Below, one piece after another: positions 10,134 to 19,752 of a stretch of DNA of 25,503 nt; position 1 is the first letter of the stretch, and every line of letters begins with the position of its first letter. This stretch comes from Paulinella micropora (taxonomy: Eukaryota; Cercozoa; Imbricatea; Euglyphida): the NCBI GenBank assembly GCA_009731375.1, contig BJOX01000078.1:206804-232306 (forward strand), read 5' to 3'. Under the pieces are notes generated by a model, which worked only from the letters and a program-made list of their open reading frames with translations, had not been told where the DNA came from and searched no databases. Both the position numbers and the translations under genes were made by a program.

Positions 10134-10419
10134 GTGTATGTATGTATGTATGTATGATAGGTGGTAGAAGCAGCAGTGAAAGACTGCGACGTATGTACGT
10201 ACGTATGTATGTATGTATGTATGTATGTATGTATTGTATGTATGTATGTATGTATGTATGTATGATAGGTGGTAGAAGCAGCAGTGAAAGACTGCGACGT
10301 ATGTATGTATGTATGTATGTATGTTGTATGTATGTATGTATGTATGTATGTGTGTATGTATGTGTATGTATGTATGTATGTATGATAGGTGGTAGAAGCA
10401 GCAGTGAAAGACTGCGACG
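9721..10419. repeat. Seven-copy array of a 36-bp unit in (TATG)n, one copy inverted
   Basis: The unit starts GATAGGTGGTAGAAGC and ends GAAAGACTGCGACG. Plus-strand copies are at 9721-9756, 9961-9986 (lacking its first 10 bases), 10057-10092, 10156-10191, 10264-10299 and 10384-10419. An identical minus-strand copy is at 9860-9895. The flanking tetranucleotide flips strand with it, from TATG to CATA at about 9787, and back to TATG at the truncated copy. Inside the unit GCAGT and ACTGC pair around GAAAG, giving a small hairpin. The copies show essentially no substitutions. Confidence 0.93.
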
Positions 10420-10480
10420 CCGTCCTTACGGTTTTGGTAATAAAATACACGTATACCTAAATACATATTCTATTATATAT

Positions 10481-10501
10481 GTCTGTCTGTATGTATGTAT
10501 G

Positions 10502-10532
<31 letters not shown>

Positions 10533-10710
10533 TGTATGTAATGTATGTATGTAATATATGTAATGTTTGTATGCATGTATGCATGTATGTATGTATGCAT
10601 GTATGCATGTATGTGTGTATGTATGTATGTAGTATGTATGTATGTATGTATGTATGTATGTGTGTATGTATGTATGCGTGTATGCATGCATGTATGTATG
10701 TATGTATGTC

Positions 10711-10742
<32 letters not shown>

Positions 10743-10750
10743 TGTATGTG
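10481..10750. repeat. (TATG)n tract
   Basis: About 270 bp of TATG units with CATG and TAATG variants. The sides are unique: 10420-10480 and 10751-10800. Confidence 0.96.
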
Positions 10751-10800
10751 TACATAGGCTCCATGGGGTGTGCGTCAGTATTCCAGTACAACTGCTCAGG

Positions 10801-10880
<80 letters not shown>

Positions 10881-10935
10881 GATCTATCCATCCATCCATC
10901 CATCCATCCATCCATCCATCTATCTATCTATCTAT
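10801..10935. repeat. (TATC)n / (CATC)n tract at the LINE 5' junction
   Basis: About 80 bp of TATC, a block of eight ATCC units, and four more TATC units stop where the LINE coding sequence begins. Confidence 0.96.
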
Positions 10936-12257
10936 TATTGCCGATCTCGTTCCCACCTTTCGACCCCGCCCTTACTATTACTGGCAAACCGATTGACTTC
11001 ATCGCTGACAAGCCTTTCAAAGACCTCGGATGGATTGTCTACCATGACCTCAGCGAAAACGAACAACGTGCAGCAATCCAAAAGAAGTTCATTCTTTCTA
11101 TGCAAGCCATCGATAGCTGCTCGATCAATGGCTTTATGAAATTTTGGCTATACCAGCACTACGCTGTCCAGTCACTTGCCTGGCCATTTCTCATTTATGA
11201 CCTCTGCTTATCTTTCGCCAAAACCCTTGAGAAAATTGCGACCCGCTTCCTCAAAAAATGGGCCAATATCTACAAAAGAGCTCTGGTCTCTTGCCTTTAC
11301 CGCCCACGCTCGAAATTCGGTCTACAGCTCCAATCCATCGTCTCTTTTTACCAGCGACTTCAAATCAACCGTGCTCAAATGCTGAAGTACTGCCCAGATA
11401 AACACCTCTCGTCCATTTATGCGATGAACCTGACGAAACACGAAACATTTCGAACTATCTGGAAACCAGAGCCTGTGCTCGAAAAGCTTGAGGCACAAGT
11501 TGATTTTGAATTCAAACATCGAGGCCAATCCGATCATCTCGGACTTGGCCATGGTCGCTACCCAAAAGAACATTCCATCACAGACCGCAAAGACAGGGTT
11601 TTAGAATTAGCTGCTGAGACAATACTTGAGACAACCACAGTGCATGACATGGACAAAGCCATGCAAGGGTGCTTCCTTCGTTTTGAAGACGCATGCCCCT
11701 TCGACCTCTCCTGGGCTCGCCTCATCGGAACCCGTAATCCCCGTTTAATCTCTTGGGTCATCAACGCAAGCACAAACTCGGTTATTACCCCCGACCTTAG
11801 ACGTCTGTGGGGAATCATTCCCAACAACAAGTGTGCCCTCTGTTCTGGTCAAGCACATCTATGCCACATCCTCTCCGGTTGCCATGTTGCCCTCAAACAA
11901 GGCCGCTATACCTGGCGTCATGACTCTGTGCTCTGCACTATTGAAGCTCCCCTTCAAAAACACATCGAGAGCCATAACAAACGCTCCCCTATAGACCAAA
12001 ATGAATCAAAGTCTATGTTTGTGAAAGAGGGCGAGCAGAAGCCTAAGAGACAGTCATTTCATCGACCATCCCTGCTTGACACTGCAAACGATTGGCAACT
12101 CCAAACCCAATACACCGGTTCTGGAGCAAGCCTTTCCTGTCCACATTTGTGTCACTGACCTCCGCCCCGATATCGTTGTCTGGTCACTGTCTACCAAGAT
12201 ATGTATTCTGATCGAGCTAACGTGCCCGGTCGAGGAAAACATCCTTGACGCACGAGC
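10936..12257 (+). pseudogene. 5'-truncated LINE ORF: RT end, CCHC finger, endonuclease start
   Basis: A non-LTR retrotransposon of the restriction-like-endonuclease type (the group containing R2, R4/Dong, NeSL and CRE), which copies RNA into DNA at a nick it makes itself. The frame is open from the repeat junction to a stop at 12156. It begins with the DPALTITGKPIDFI and FKDLGW segments that follow the catalytic aspartates of reverse transcriptase, so palm and fingers are missing. A zinc knuckle C-x2-C-x7-H-x4-C lies at 11832-11882. HRPSLLDTANDW near 12060 leads into the endonuclease domain. That domain continues in another frame as RPD (12163-12171), then ELT with glutamate at 12214, a PD-x14-E arrangement. 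A one-base shift near 12115-12135 is needed to join them. The copy is dead: 5'-truncated, frameshifted and cut by a gap. The truncation is typical of target-primed reverse transcription. Confidence 0.88.
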
Positions 12258-12941
12258 NNNNNNNNNNNNNNNNNNNNNNNNNNNNNNNNNNNNNNNNNNN
12301 NNNNNNNNNNNNNNNNNNNNNNNNNNNNNNNNNNNNNNNNNNNNNNNNNNNNNNNNNNNNNNNNNNNNNNNNNNNNNNNNNNNNNNNNNNNNNNNNNNNN
12401 NNNNNNNNNNNNNNNNNNNNNNNNNNNNNNNNNNNNNNNNNNNNNNNNNNNNNNNNNNNNNNNNNNNNNNNNNNNNNNNNNNNNNNNNNNNNNNNNNNNN
12501 NNNNNNNNNNNNNNNNNNNNNNNNNNNNNNNNNNNNNNNNNNNNNNNNNNNNNNNNNNNNNNNNNNNNNNNNNNNNNNNNNNNNNNNNNNNNNNNNNNNN
12601 NNNNNNNNNNNNNNNNNNNNNNNNNNNNNNNNNNNNNNNNNNNNNNNNNNNNNNNNNNNNNNNNNNNNNNNNNNNNNNNNNNNNNNNNNNNNNNNNNNNN
12701 NNNNNNNNNNNNNNNNNNNNNNNNNNNNNNNNNNNNNNNNNNNNNNNNNNNNNNNNNNNNNNNNNNNNNNNNNNNNNNNNNNNNNNNNNNNNNNNNNNNN
12801 NNNNNNNNNNNNNNNNNNNNNNNNNNNNNNNNNNNNNNNNNNNNNNNNNNNNNNNNNNNNNNNNNNNNNNNNNNNNNNNNNNNNNNNNNNNNNNNNNNNN
12901 NNNNNNNNNNNNNNNNNNNNNNNNNNNNNNNNNNNNNNNNN
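12258..12941. other. Assembly gap, 684 N
   Basis: Hides the LINE 3' end and its junction with the TATC/TCTA repeat that resumes at 12942. Confidence 1.
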
Positions 12942-13068
12942 TCTATCTATCTGTCTGTCTGTCTGTCTGTCTATCTGTCTATATATCCATCTATCCATCC
13001 ACCCACCCATCCATCCATCCATCCATCTATCTATCCATCTATCCATCTATCTATCCATCTATCTATCC

Positions 13069-13123
<55 letters not shown>

Positions 13124-13136
13124 CATCTATCTATCC

Positions 13137-13170
<34 letters not shown>
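12942..13170. repeat. (TATC)n / (TGTC)n / (CATC)n tract
   Basis: About 230 bp of the same tetranucleotide family and orientation as the tract left of the LINE. Confidence 0.96.
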
Positions 13171-13244
13171 TCTTTTGTCTACATGTATCCCATAGGGTGT
13201 GATTTATTTTCCAAGCGCTGCTCCGTTGAATCTTTCTCCTTTGA

Positions 13245-13272
13245 ATCTATCTATCTATTTATCTATCCTATC

Positions 13273-13311
<39 letters not shown>
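13245..13311. repeat. (TATC)n tract
   Basis: About 65 bp of TATC units with two CTATC-type irregularities, ending at the first copy of the 137-bp direct repeat. The spacer 13171-13244 is unique. Confidence 0.93.
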
Positions 13312-13313
13312 AT

Positions 13314-13993
13314 CTTTGGTATTGCCTGTATCAGTCCCTTCCGTGCAAACATCACGGCTTAGCTGGGCATCGGGTTAATACTTTACCCACAGACTTCCTG
13401 GTTGACGAAATCAGAAGCTCCTTTTTTCTGACATTAGTCGATATTTCATCAGTTGATCTTATCACTTACTCTACGGAATGAACCAAGGCCACTTGAGGTG
13501 TCACTGACCCTCTCTTGGGCTTGATTTTTTGAAATGGGTGCCATCTGTCGACAGACAGAGAATTAGGGGATGGTGTGGGTGTGCTGGGCCCGTGGTGGGG
13601 TGCCTTATGTGTGCCTAGCCATACGCCTATAAGTCATATGCCGAAATAGCGACGGGAAGCACAATCCTGTTCCCTCAGGGTGCCCTTTCTCGCTTGTTGA
13701 GCCCGGAATAAAACCCACAGTGCTCTGTCGGTTTATACTAGACTGTCGAACAGTCTCGAAACTCCATCTGCTTACTGGGCCCTCTGTAATGGAGGTGGGA
13801 GCTCGTTCTGCAAGGGGCGCTTTATGGAACGAGCCCTGGCCCCGCCTGGTACTAGGAAGCTTTGGTATTGCCTGTATCAGTCCCTTCCGTGCAAACATCA
13901 CGGCTTAGCTGGGCATCGGGTTAATACTTTACCCACAGACTTCCTGGTTGACGAAATCAGAAGCTCCTTTTTTCTGACATTAGTCGATATTTC

Positions 13994-13996
<3 letters not shown>
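13314..13996. repeat. 683-bp unit with identical 137-bp terminal direct repeats
   Basis: Positions 13314-13450 and 13860-13996 are identical over 137 bases by eye (offset 546). They start CTTTGGTATTGCCTG and end GTCGATATTTCATC. The 409 bp between them is unique, with short GC-rich parts and no convincing coding region. The outer borders meet TATC repeats on both sides. The layout resembles a small element with long terminal repeats, or one and a quarter copies of a 546-bp tandem unit. The repeats do not begin TG or end CA, and I see no primer-binding or polypurine site, so a classical LTR element is not supported. Penelope-type terminal repeats or a tandem duplication fit better. Confidence 0.75.

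Positions 13997-14071
<75 letters not shown>
13997..14071. repeat. (TATC)n tract
   Basis: About 75 bp of pure TATC directly continuing the ATC end of the second 137-bp repeat. Confidence 0.96.
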
Positions 14072-14075
14072 TGCG

Positions 14076-14226
14076 CAGGCTGTGATGGACTTCTTATTGA
14101 TATTTTCATTCCCAATAATATTCTATTTGTTTATACCATCTATCCATACATCTATCCATCTATATATTTATGTATACATCAGGCTGTGATGGATTTCGCG
14201 AAGCGTGGAGCTCGCTTGATATTTTC
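14076..14226 (+). repeat. Direct repeat CAGGCTGTGATGGA...TTGATATTTTC, two copies
   Basis: Copies at 14076-14107 and 14180-14226 share both ends. The second carries about 15 extra bases in the middle (GCGAAGCGTGGAGCT region). AT-rich DNA and some ATCC/TATA units separate them. Confidence 0.8.
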
Positions 14227-14261
14227 TTGTGGATGGTAAATGATATATATCTAGATAGATA

Positions 14262-14287
14262 GACACACAGACACAGACACACACACG

Positions 14288-14362
<75 letters not shown>

Positions 14363-14366
14363 ATAT

Positions 14367-14398
<32 letters not shown>

Positions 14399-14421
14399 GT
14401 ATATGTATATATATATATAAG

Positions 14422-14460
<39 letters not shown>
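14262..14460. repeat. (CA)n then (TA)n compound microsatellite
   Basis: About 48 bp of CA-rich repeat and about 150 bp of TA with GTATA interruptions. Confidence 0.95.
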
Positions 14461-14462
<2 letters not shown>

Positions 14463-14543
14463 TCACAGGCACATTACCTATGATGGGAAGGACAAGTACG
14501 GGATGAAAATACATGCTCTGGTGTGGATCCTGGGAGGACTAGC

Positions 14544-15330
14544 AAGGTTAGCACGAATAGTGGAACTAAGAGACCAGGTCACCTTTTTTGTTATCTTGAT
14601 TGTTCAGATAGATCGCTAGGTAGGTGGGTGGGTGGGTGGGTGGGTAGGTAGGTAGGTAGGTAGGCAAGGCTAGGCAGGCAAGGCTAGGCAGGCAAGGTCA
14701 GCACGTGTAGCGGAACTAAGAGACCAGGTCACCCTCTTTGTTATCTTGATTGTTCAGATAGATAGCTAGGTAGGTGGGTGGGTGGGTGGGTAGGTAGGTA
14801 GGTAGGTAGGCAAGGCTAGGCAGGCAAGCTTAGTACGTGAGGTAGAAATAAGAGATCAGGTCTTGTCTCGTGTCTTTGTTTGTTAAGGAAGGTAAATAGG
14901 TAGGTAGGCAGGCAGGTAGGTAGGCAGGTAGGCAGGGTTGGCAGGTCTTATCTGTTGTGCTTGTTCAGATATGTAAGTAGTAGGTAAATAATTAGGTAGG
15001 CAAGTAGCATGTGCAGTGGAAATAAGAGATCAGGTCATCTTATTGATCAAATAGATATGTTTGCTTTGATCTTTCTGCGTTGCATATCCGAGGACACAGG
15101 GATGCATTCCACCCCTCCATATGTTTATCAGATATGTAGGGTAGATAGCTAGGTAGGTAGGGAAGGTTAGCAAGTGTGGTGCAAGTGAGAGACCAAGTCG
15201 CCTTATTCATCAGATGGATAGATAGATAGATAGGTAGGATAAGTAGTTAGGTAGGCAGGTAGGCAAGGTTAGGATCAAATCACCTTGTTTATCAGATAGG
15301 TAGGTAGGCAGGTAGATAGGTAGTAGGTGG
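14544..15330 (+). repeat. Decaying minisatellite, about six units, with GGTA/GGTG blocks
   Basis: A unit containing GGTTAGCACGTGTAGTGGAA, then CTAAGAGACCAGGTCACCTT and TCAGATAGATAGCTAGG starts at about 14544, 14695, 14827, 15002, 15166 and 15267. The first two are close copies, the later ones progressively diverged, and the last is only partial. GGTA, GGTG and GGCA tetranucleotides separate the units, so the simple repeat belongs to the unit. No coding region is seen. Confidence 0.85.
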
Positions 15331-15470
15331 ATACTCCAAGAAAAAAAACACACACACAGATATACACCTTGTTGTCCACAGGTCACTGCCTGCGAACTGA
15401 TTTTTAATTCGGACAAGAAGTGGACAGTGGTGCGCGGCAGCGACTTAGAAGAGGTCTTATTATCCCTGAA
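15331..15470. other. Unique spacer
   Basis: Normal-complexity DNA between the minisatellite and the foldback element. No feature is recognised. Confidence 0.5.
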
Positions 15471-15555
15471 AGGTGTTGGTGAAGGGGGTGGGGGGTTTGG
15501 GGGGAGGGGGAAATGAAAATTGTGTACCCCCCCCCCCCCCCCCCCCCCCCCCCCC

Positions 15556-15565
15556 NNNNNNNNNN
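15556..15565. other. Assembly gap, 10 N
   Basis: Placed directly after a run of C, so the tract length and the join are unreliable. Confidence 1.
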
Positions 15566-15928
15566 CTATAAATCATGGTTTGTGGGAACGAGGAGGAGTT
15601 GGGAGCTCATATTTGCAGGGTTGCTAGCCTCAGACTCGATCTTGATGCTGGTATAATTTTTTTTTTTTTAAATTCAGGCAAATATTTGCGTTAGGGCAGT
15701 GTCCTGAATGCCAAAGTTCCTTGTTTTTTTGGCCTATTTTTTCACCCCCTGTCCCTGTAAATCATGGTTTGTGTGAACCAGGAGGAGTTGGGAGCTCATA
15801 TGTGGCAGGGTGGCTAGCCCCAGCTTGATGTTGATGCTGATATAATTTTTTTGGAATTCACGCAAACATTTGCGTCAGTGTCCTGAATGCCATATTTCCT
15901 TGTTTTTTAGCAGTACTCGCCGGTGCCT

Positions 15929-16213
15929 CCGGCAATTAAACGTACCCTGTCGACGGGGCAGGGGGGTCCGGGAGGCCCTCCCCCCGGGAACGCAAGCCCG
16001 GCGATTGTACGTACCAGTTTTGGTCGCGGTTGGCACCCACACCAGAAAATTGAGGTCTTGTGCCACCAGGCGCCCTCCGGCAATTGAACTTACCCTCTCG
16101 ACGGGGCAGGGGGGGTCCGGGGGGACTTCCCCCCGGGAACCCCAGCCCGGCGATTGTATGTACCCGTTTTGGTCGCGGGTGGCACCCACACCAGAAAATT
16201 GAGATTTGTGCAA
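15929..16213. repeat. GC-rich tandem duplication, period about 148 bp, in the foldback loop
   Basis: Units at 15929-16076 and 16077 to about 16213 share CCGGCAATT-AAC, TCGACGGGGCAGGGGGG, CCCCCCGGGAAC, CCCGGCGATTGTA and CACACCAGAAAATTGAG. They differ by about a dozen bases and one extra G. Composition is far more GC-rich than anything else nearby. Confidence 0.88.
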
Positions 16214-16618
16214 CCCCGTCAATATGAGCTCCCAACTCCTGGTTCTCACAAACCATGATTTATTCCGACGGAAGGGTGCAGAAATGTGGTGAAGAAAAGA
16301 AGGAATTCAGGACACTCCCCTAACGCAAATATTTGCGTGAATTCCAAAAAATCATATCAGCAGCAAGATCGAGTCTGGGGCTAGCCACCCTGAAAATATG
16401 AGCTCCCAACTCCTGGTTACCACAAACCATGATTTATGCCGACAGGGGTGTGTGTGTGTGTGGGGGGGGGGGGGGAACACAATTTCCAATTTTTCCCTCC
16501 CTCCAAACCCCCCACGCCCTACTCGCAACACCTTGGAAGGAAAATATCATTACCTTTACTTACTAGTAGTATACACGCAGGGGGAGAGCGAAGGGCTGCC
16601 CGTGTGGAGTGAGCACGT

Positions 16619-16647
16619 ACAAGACCCTGTCCTGGCCAGCAATATCG

Positions 16648-16723
<76 letters not shown>

Positions 16724-16872
16724 GTTATACAGTTACGCGTACGTGCGCGCTCACGCTGCTCTTTATCATCATCATCATCATCATCATCACCACCATCATC
16801 ATCATCATCATCATCACCATCATCATCACCATCATCATCATTACAAGACCCTATCCTGGCCAGCAATATCGT
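16619..16872 (+). repeat. 31-bp direct repeat split by a (TATC)n tract
   Basis: ACAAGACCCTGTCCTGGCC followed by AGCAATATCGTA occurs at 16619-16649 and, with one base changed, at 16842-16872. In the first copy the sequence runs into about 75 bp of TATC units. The second copy continues directly into GCTCTTTATC, which also follows the first copy beyond its TATC tract. Confidence 0.85.
16648..16724. repeat. (TATC)n tract
   Basis: About 75 bp of pure TATC starting inside the sequence TCGTATC. Confidence 0.96.
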
Positions 16873-17015
16873 ATGCTCTTTATCGTCATCATCATCATCA
16901 TCATCATCATCACCATCACCATCATCATCATCACCATCACCATCATCATCATCACCATCACCATCATCATCATCATCATCATCATCATTATCACCATCAC
17001 CATCACCATCATCAC

Positions 17016-17050
<35 letters not shown>

Positions 17051-17109
17051 CCATCACCATCATCACCATCATCATCACCATCATCATCACCATCGTCATC
17101 ATCATCATC

Positions 17110-17141
<32 letters not shown>

Positions 17142-17280
17142 CATAACCATCACCATCATCACCATCACCATCATCATCATCATCATCATCATCATCATTA
17201 TCATCACCATCACCATCATCATCACCATCATCATCATCACCACCACCACCATCATCACCACCACCACCATCATCAGTATC
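16766..17280. repeat. (ATC)n trinucleotide tract
   Basis: About 500 bp of ATC units with many ACC variants, interrupted at 16842-16885 by the unique direct repeat. Frames read as poly-His, poly-Ile or poly-Asp only. Confidence 0.96.
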
Positions 17281-17300
17281 ATTATCACACGCACACACAC

Positions 17301-17444
17301 AAACACATACGTAGACTCGACGTATCGATTTTGCACTGTTTATGGTGGACGCGATTGATCGCGATGATGATGATGATGATGATAATGATGATAATGATGA
17401 TGATGATGATGATCATCATCATCATCATCATCATCATTATCATC

Positions 17445-17476
<32 letters not shown>

Positions 17477-17528
17477 CACCATTATCACCATCATCACCAT
17501 CATCAGCATCATTATCACACACATACGC

Positions 17529-17570
<42 letters not shown>

Positions 17571-17651
17571 ATACGTAGACTCGACGTATCGATTTTGCAC
17601 TTTTTATGGTCGACGCGATTGATCGCGATGATGATGACGATGATGATGATG

Positions 17652-17682
<31 letters not shown>

Positions 17683-17776
17683 CCATCGTCATCATCATCA
17701 CCATCATCATCATCACCATTATCACCATCATCACCACCACCACCATCATCATCAGTATCATTATCACACACATACG

Positions 17777-17810
<34 letters not shown>

Positions 17811-17875
17811 AACAAACACATACGTAGACTCTACGTATCGATTTTTCACTTTTTATGGTCGACGCGATTGATCGC

Positions 17876-17909
<34 letters not shown>

Positions 17910-17913
17910 GTGG

Positions 17914-17955
<42 letters not shown>

Positions 17956-18055
17956 CACACACACACACAAACACATACGTAGACTCGACGTATCGATTTT
18001 GCACTGTTTATGGTGGACGCGATTGATCGCGATGATGATGATGATGATCATCATC

Positions 18056-18087
<32 letters not shown>

Positions 18088-18320
18088 TATCATCATTATC
18101 ATCATCATTATCATCATCATCATCATCATCATCACCATCATCACCATCATCATCATCACCATCATCACCATCATCACCACCATCATCATCAGTATCATTA
18201 TCACACACACACACACAAACACATACGTAGACTCGACGTAGACTCGACGTATCGATTTTGCACTTTTTATGGTGGACGCGATTGATCGCGATGATGATGA
18301 TGATGATCATCATCATCATT

Positions 18321-18357
<37 letters not shown>

Positions 18358-18434
18358 CCATCATCATCATCACTATTATCACCATCATCACCACCACCAC
18401 CATCATCATCAGTATCATTATCACACACATACGC

Positions 18435-18471
<37 letters not shown>

Positions 18472-18529
18472 TACGTAGACTCGACGTATCGATTTTGCAC
18501 TGTTCATGGTCGACGCGATTGATCGCGAT
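17301..18529 (+). repeat. Six-unit array: core of about 65 bp plus CA, ATG and CAT microsatellites
   Basis: The core begins AAACACATACGTAGACTCGA, continues CGTATCGATTTTGCACT and TTATGGT, and ends ACGCGATTGATCGCGAT. Copies are at 17301-17365, 17563-17629, 17814-17878, 17969-18033, 18217-18292 and 18465-18529, about 250 bp apart except for one 155-bp step. Each core is preceded by a CA tract. All but the last are followed by GATG units, and in copies 1, 2, 4 and 5 these switch to CATC units, the reverse complement. Copy 5 holds an extra 11-bp duplication (GTAGACTCGAC). The whole behaves as a satellite of about 250 bp with microsatellites inside it. Confidence 0.92.
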
Positions 18530-18574
18530 GAGCTGATACAAAAAGCACCAGCAATCGTAAGGTATCAAATATGT

Positions 18575-18599
18575 GTATGAATGTATGTATGTATGTATG

Positions 18600-18630
<31 letters not shown>

Positions 18631-18803
18631 GTATGCATGATGTATGTATGTGTATGTATGTATGTGTATGTATGACGTACGGATGTATGTATGTATGTGT
18701 GTATGTATGTATGTATGTATGTATGTAAGTATGTAAGTATGTATGTATGTATGTATGTATGTATGTATATGTATGTATGTATGTATGTCATTATGTCATT
18801 GTC

Positions 18804-18836
<33 letters not shown>

Positions 18837-18967
18837 TGTCATTATGTCATTGTCATGTATGTCATGTATGTCATGTATGTCATGTATGTCATGTATGTCA
18901 TGTATGTAATTAAGTAATGTATGTCATGTACGACGTACGTATGTATGTATGTACGTATGTACATACG

Positions 18968-19001
<34 letters not shown>

Positions 19002-19203
19002 TGTATGTATGTATTTATGTATGTATTTATGTATGTATGTATGTATGTATGTATGTGTGTATGTATGTATGTATGTATGTATGTATGTATGTATGTTCAT
19101 ATGTTCATATGTTCATATGTTCGTATGTATGTACGTATGTATGTATGCATGTATGTATGTATGTATGTATGTATGTATGCATGTATGTATGTATGTATGT
19201 ATG

Positions 19204-19237
<34 letters not shown>

Positions 19238-19283
19238 TGTATTGAAGTATGTTTGTATGTATCATCGGTGCGCACGTACGTAC

Positions 19284-19314
<31 letters not shown>

Positions 19315-19425
19315 TGTATGTATGTATGTATGTGTGTGTACGTATGTTATGTATGTATGTATGTATGTATGTATCATTGTATGTATGTATGTATGTATGT
19401 ATGTATGAGTGTATTTATGTGTACG
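18575..19425. repeat. (TATG)n tract with variant blocks
   Basis: About 850 bp of TATG units. It includes a block of CATGTATGT decamers at 18853-18905, three TTCATATG units at 19095-19118, and an isolated unique motif at 19262-19285. Confidence 0.96.
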
Positions 19426-19488
19426 TGTAGTTGTCAAAGTCCTTCTGCCCTACAGCATGCGCGTCAGTAGTAAAATCGGGGGCAATAG

Positions 19489-19545
<57 letters not shown>

Positions 19546-19752
19546 AAGGCACGGTTAGAAAGTATTCTGATCAAAATATCTTTTCGACAAAAAAAAAACA
19601 GAAAAAAAAAGAAAAAAACAGAAAAAAGCAGAAAAAATTATCATTGGGACTAGTTCCGATCGCCATAGTGAACTGTCCAGATTACATACATACATACATA
19701 CATACATATGTACCTAGGTACGCACCGATGATACATACATACATACTTCAAT
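19241..19752. repeat. Inverted repeat with unique arms inside TATG/CATA tracts
   Basis: The left arm at 19241-19290 (ATTGAAGTATG, ATCATCGGTGCGCACG, TACATATGTATG) is the near-complement of the right arm at 19701-19752 (CATACATATGTAC, TACGCACCGATGAT, ACTTCAAT). Beyond the arms the tetranucleotide is TATG on the left and CATA on the right, so the complementarity extends further. Confidence 0.85.
19426..19680. other. Loop of the TATG/CATA inverted repeat, with a (TC)n tract
   Basis: Unique DNA surrounding about 50 bp of TC dinucleotides (19493-19542) and a run of A-rich GAAAAAA units (19590-19638). No gene is seen. Confidence 0.7.

Larger units (their letters stand above)
15471..16534. mobile_element. 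Foldback element with long, internally repeated inverted arms
   Basis: The left arm (15471 to about 15905) and right arm (about 16217-16534) are imperfect inverted complements. AGGTGTTG with a G-rich stretch and AAATTGTGT-poly-C at the left matches GCAACACCTT, AACACAATTTCC and poly-G at the right. Each arm contains a motif running TAAATCATGGTTTGTG, GGAGTTGGGAGCTCATAT, GGCTAGCC, CAAATATTTGCG and GTGTCCTGAAT. The left arm has two full copies (about 15568 and 15758). The right has one full copy and one partial, in inverse orientation. No transposase frame is present, so this would be non-autonomous. A clear target-site duplication was not found. The poly-C run at 15527-15555 ends in a 10-N gap. 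Confidence 0.72.

Noticed and set aside
8317-10419. A CRISPR-like array (regular unique units with spacers)
   Set aside because: The conserved parts are the units and the spacers are simple repeats, the reverse of a CRISPR array, and the DNA is eukaryotic.
10055-10996. Repeated peptide IGGRSSSERLRR in a 313-codon frame, like a repeat protein
   Set aside because: It comes from the 36-bp minisatellite unit. Spacers are TATG repeats of varying length, and one copy is inverted, so the array is not a protein-coding design.
13314-13470. A CTGATGA followed by GAAA on the minus strand, suggesting a hammerhead ribozyme in the terminal repeat
   Set aside because: No stem II can be formed between the two conserved parts, and the CTGATGA is incomplete in the second repeat copy.
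13605-13901. A 98-codon minus-strand frame across the 137-bp repeat unit
   Set aside because: No recognisable domain, and it overlaps repeat DNA; length is within chance for this GC content.
13314-13996. A small LTR (TRIM-type) retrotransposon
   Set aside because: Repeat ends are not TG and CA, and neither a tRNA primer site nor a polypurine tract is visible.
15870-16256. Overlapping frames of about 110-120 codons on both strands in the GC-rich loop
   Set aside because: GC-rich DNA has few stops. The frames follow the 148-bp tandem duplication and carry no family motif.
16398-18026. A 542-codon frame with long histidine and isoleucine runs, resembling a metal-binding protein
   Set aside because: The histidines are ATC repeats read in one frame. 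The same DNA gives poly-Asp on the other strand, and repeated minisatellite cores appear as pseudo-domains.
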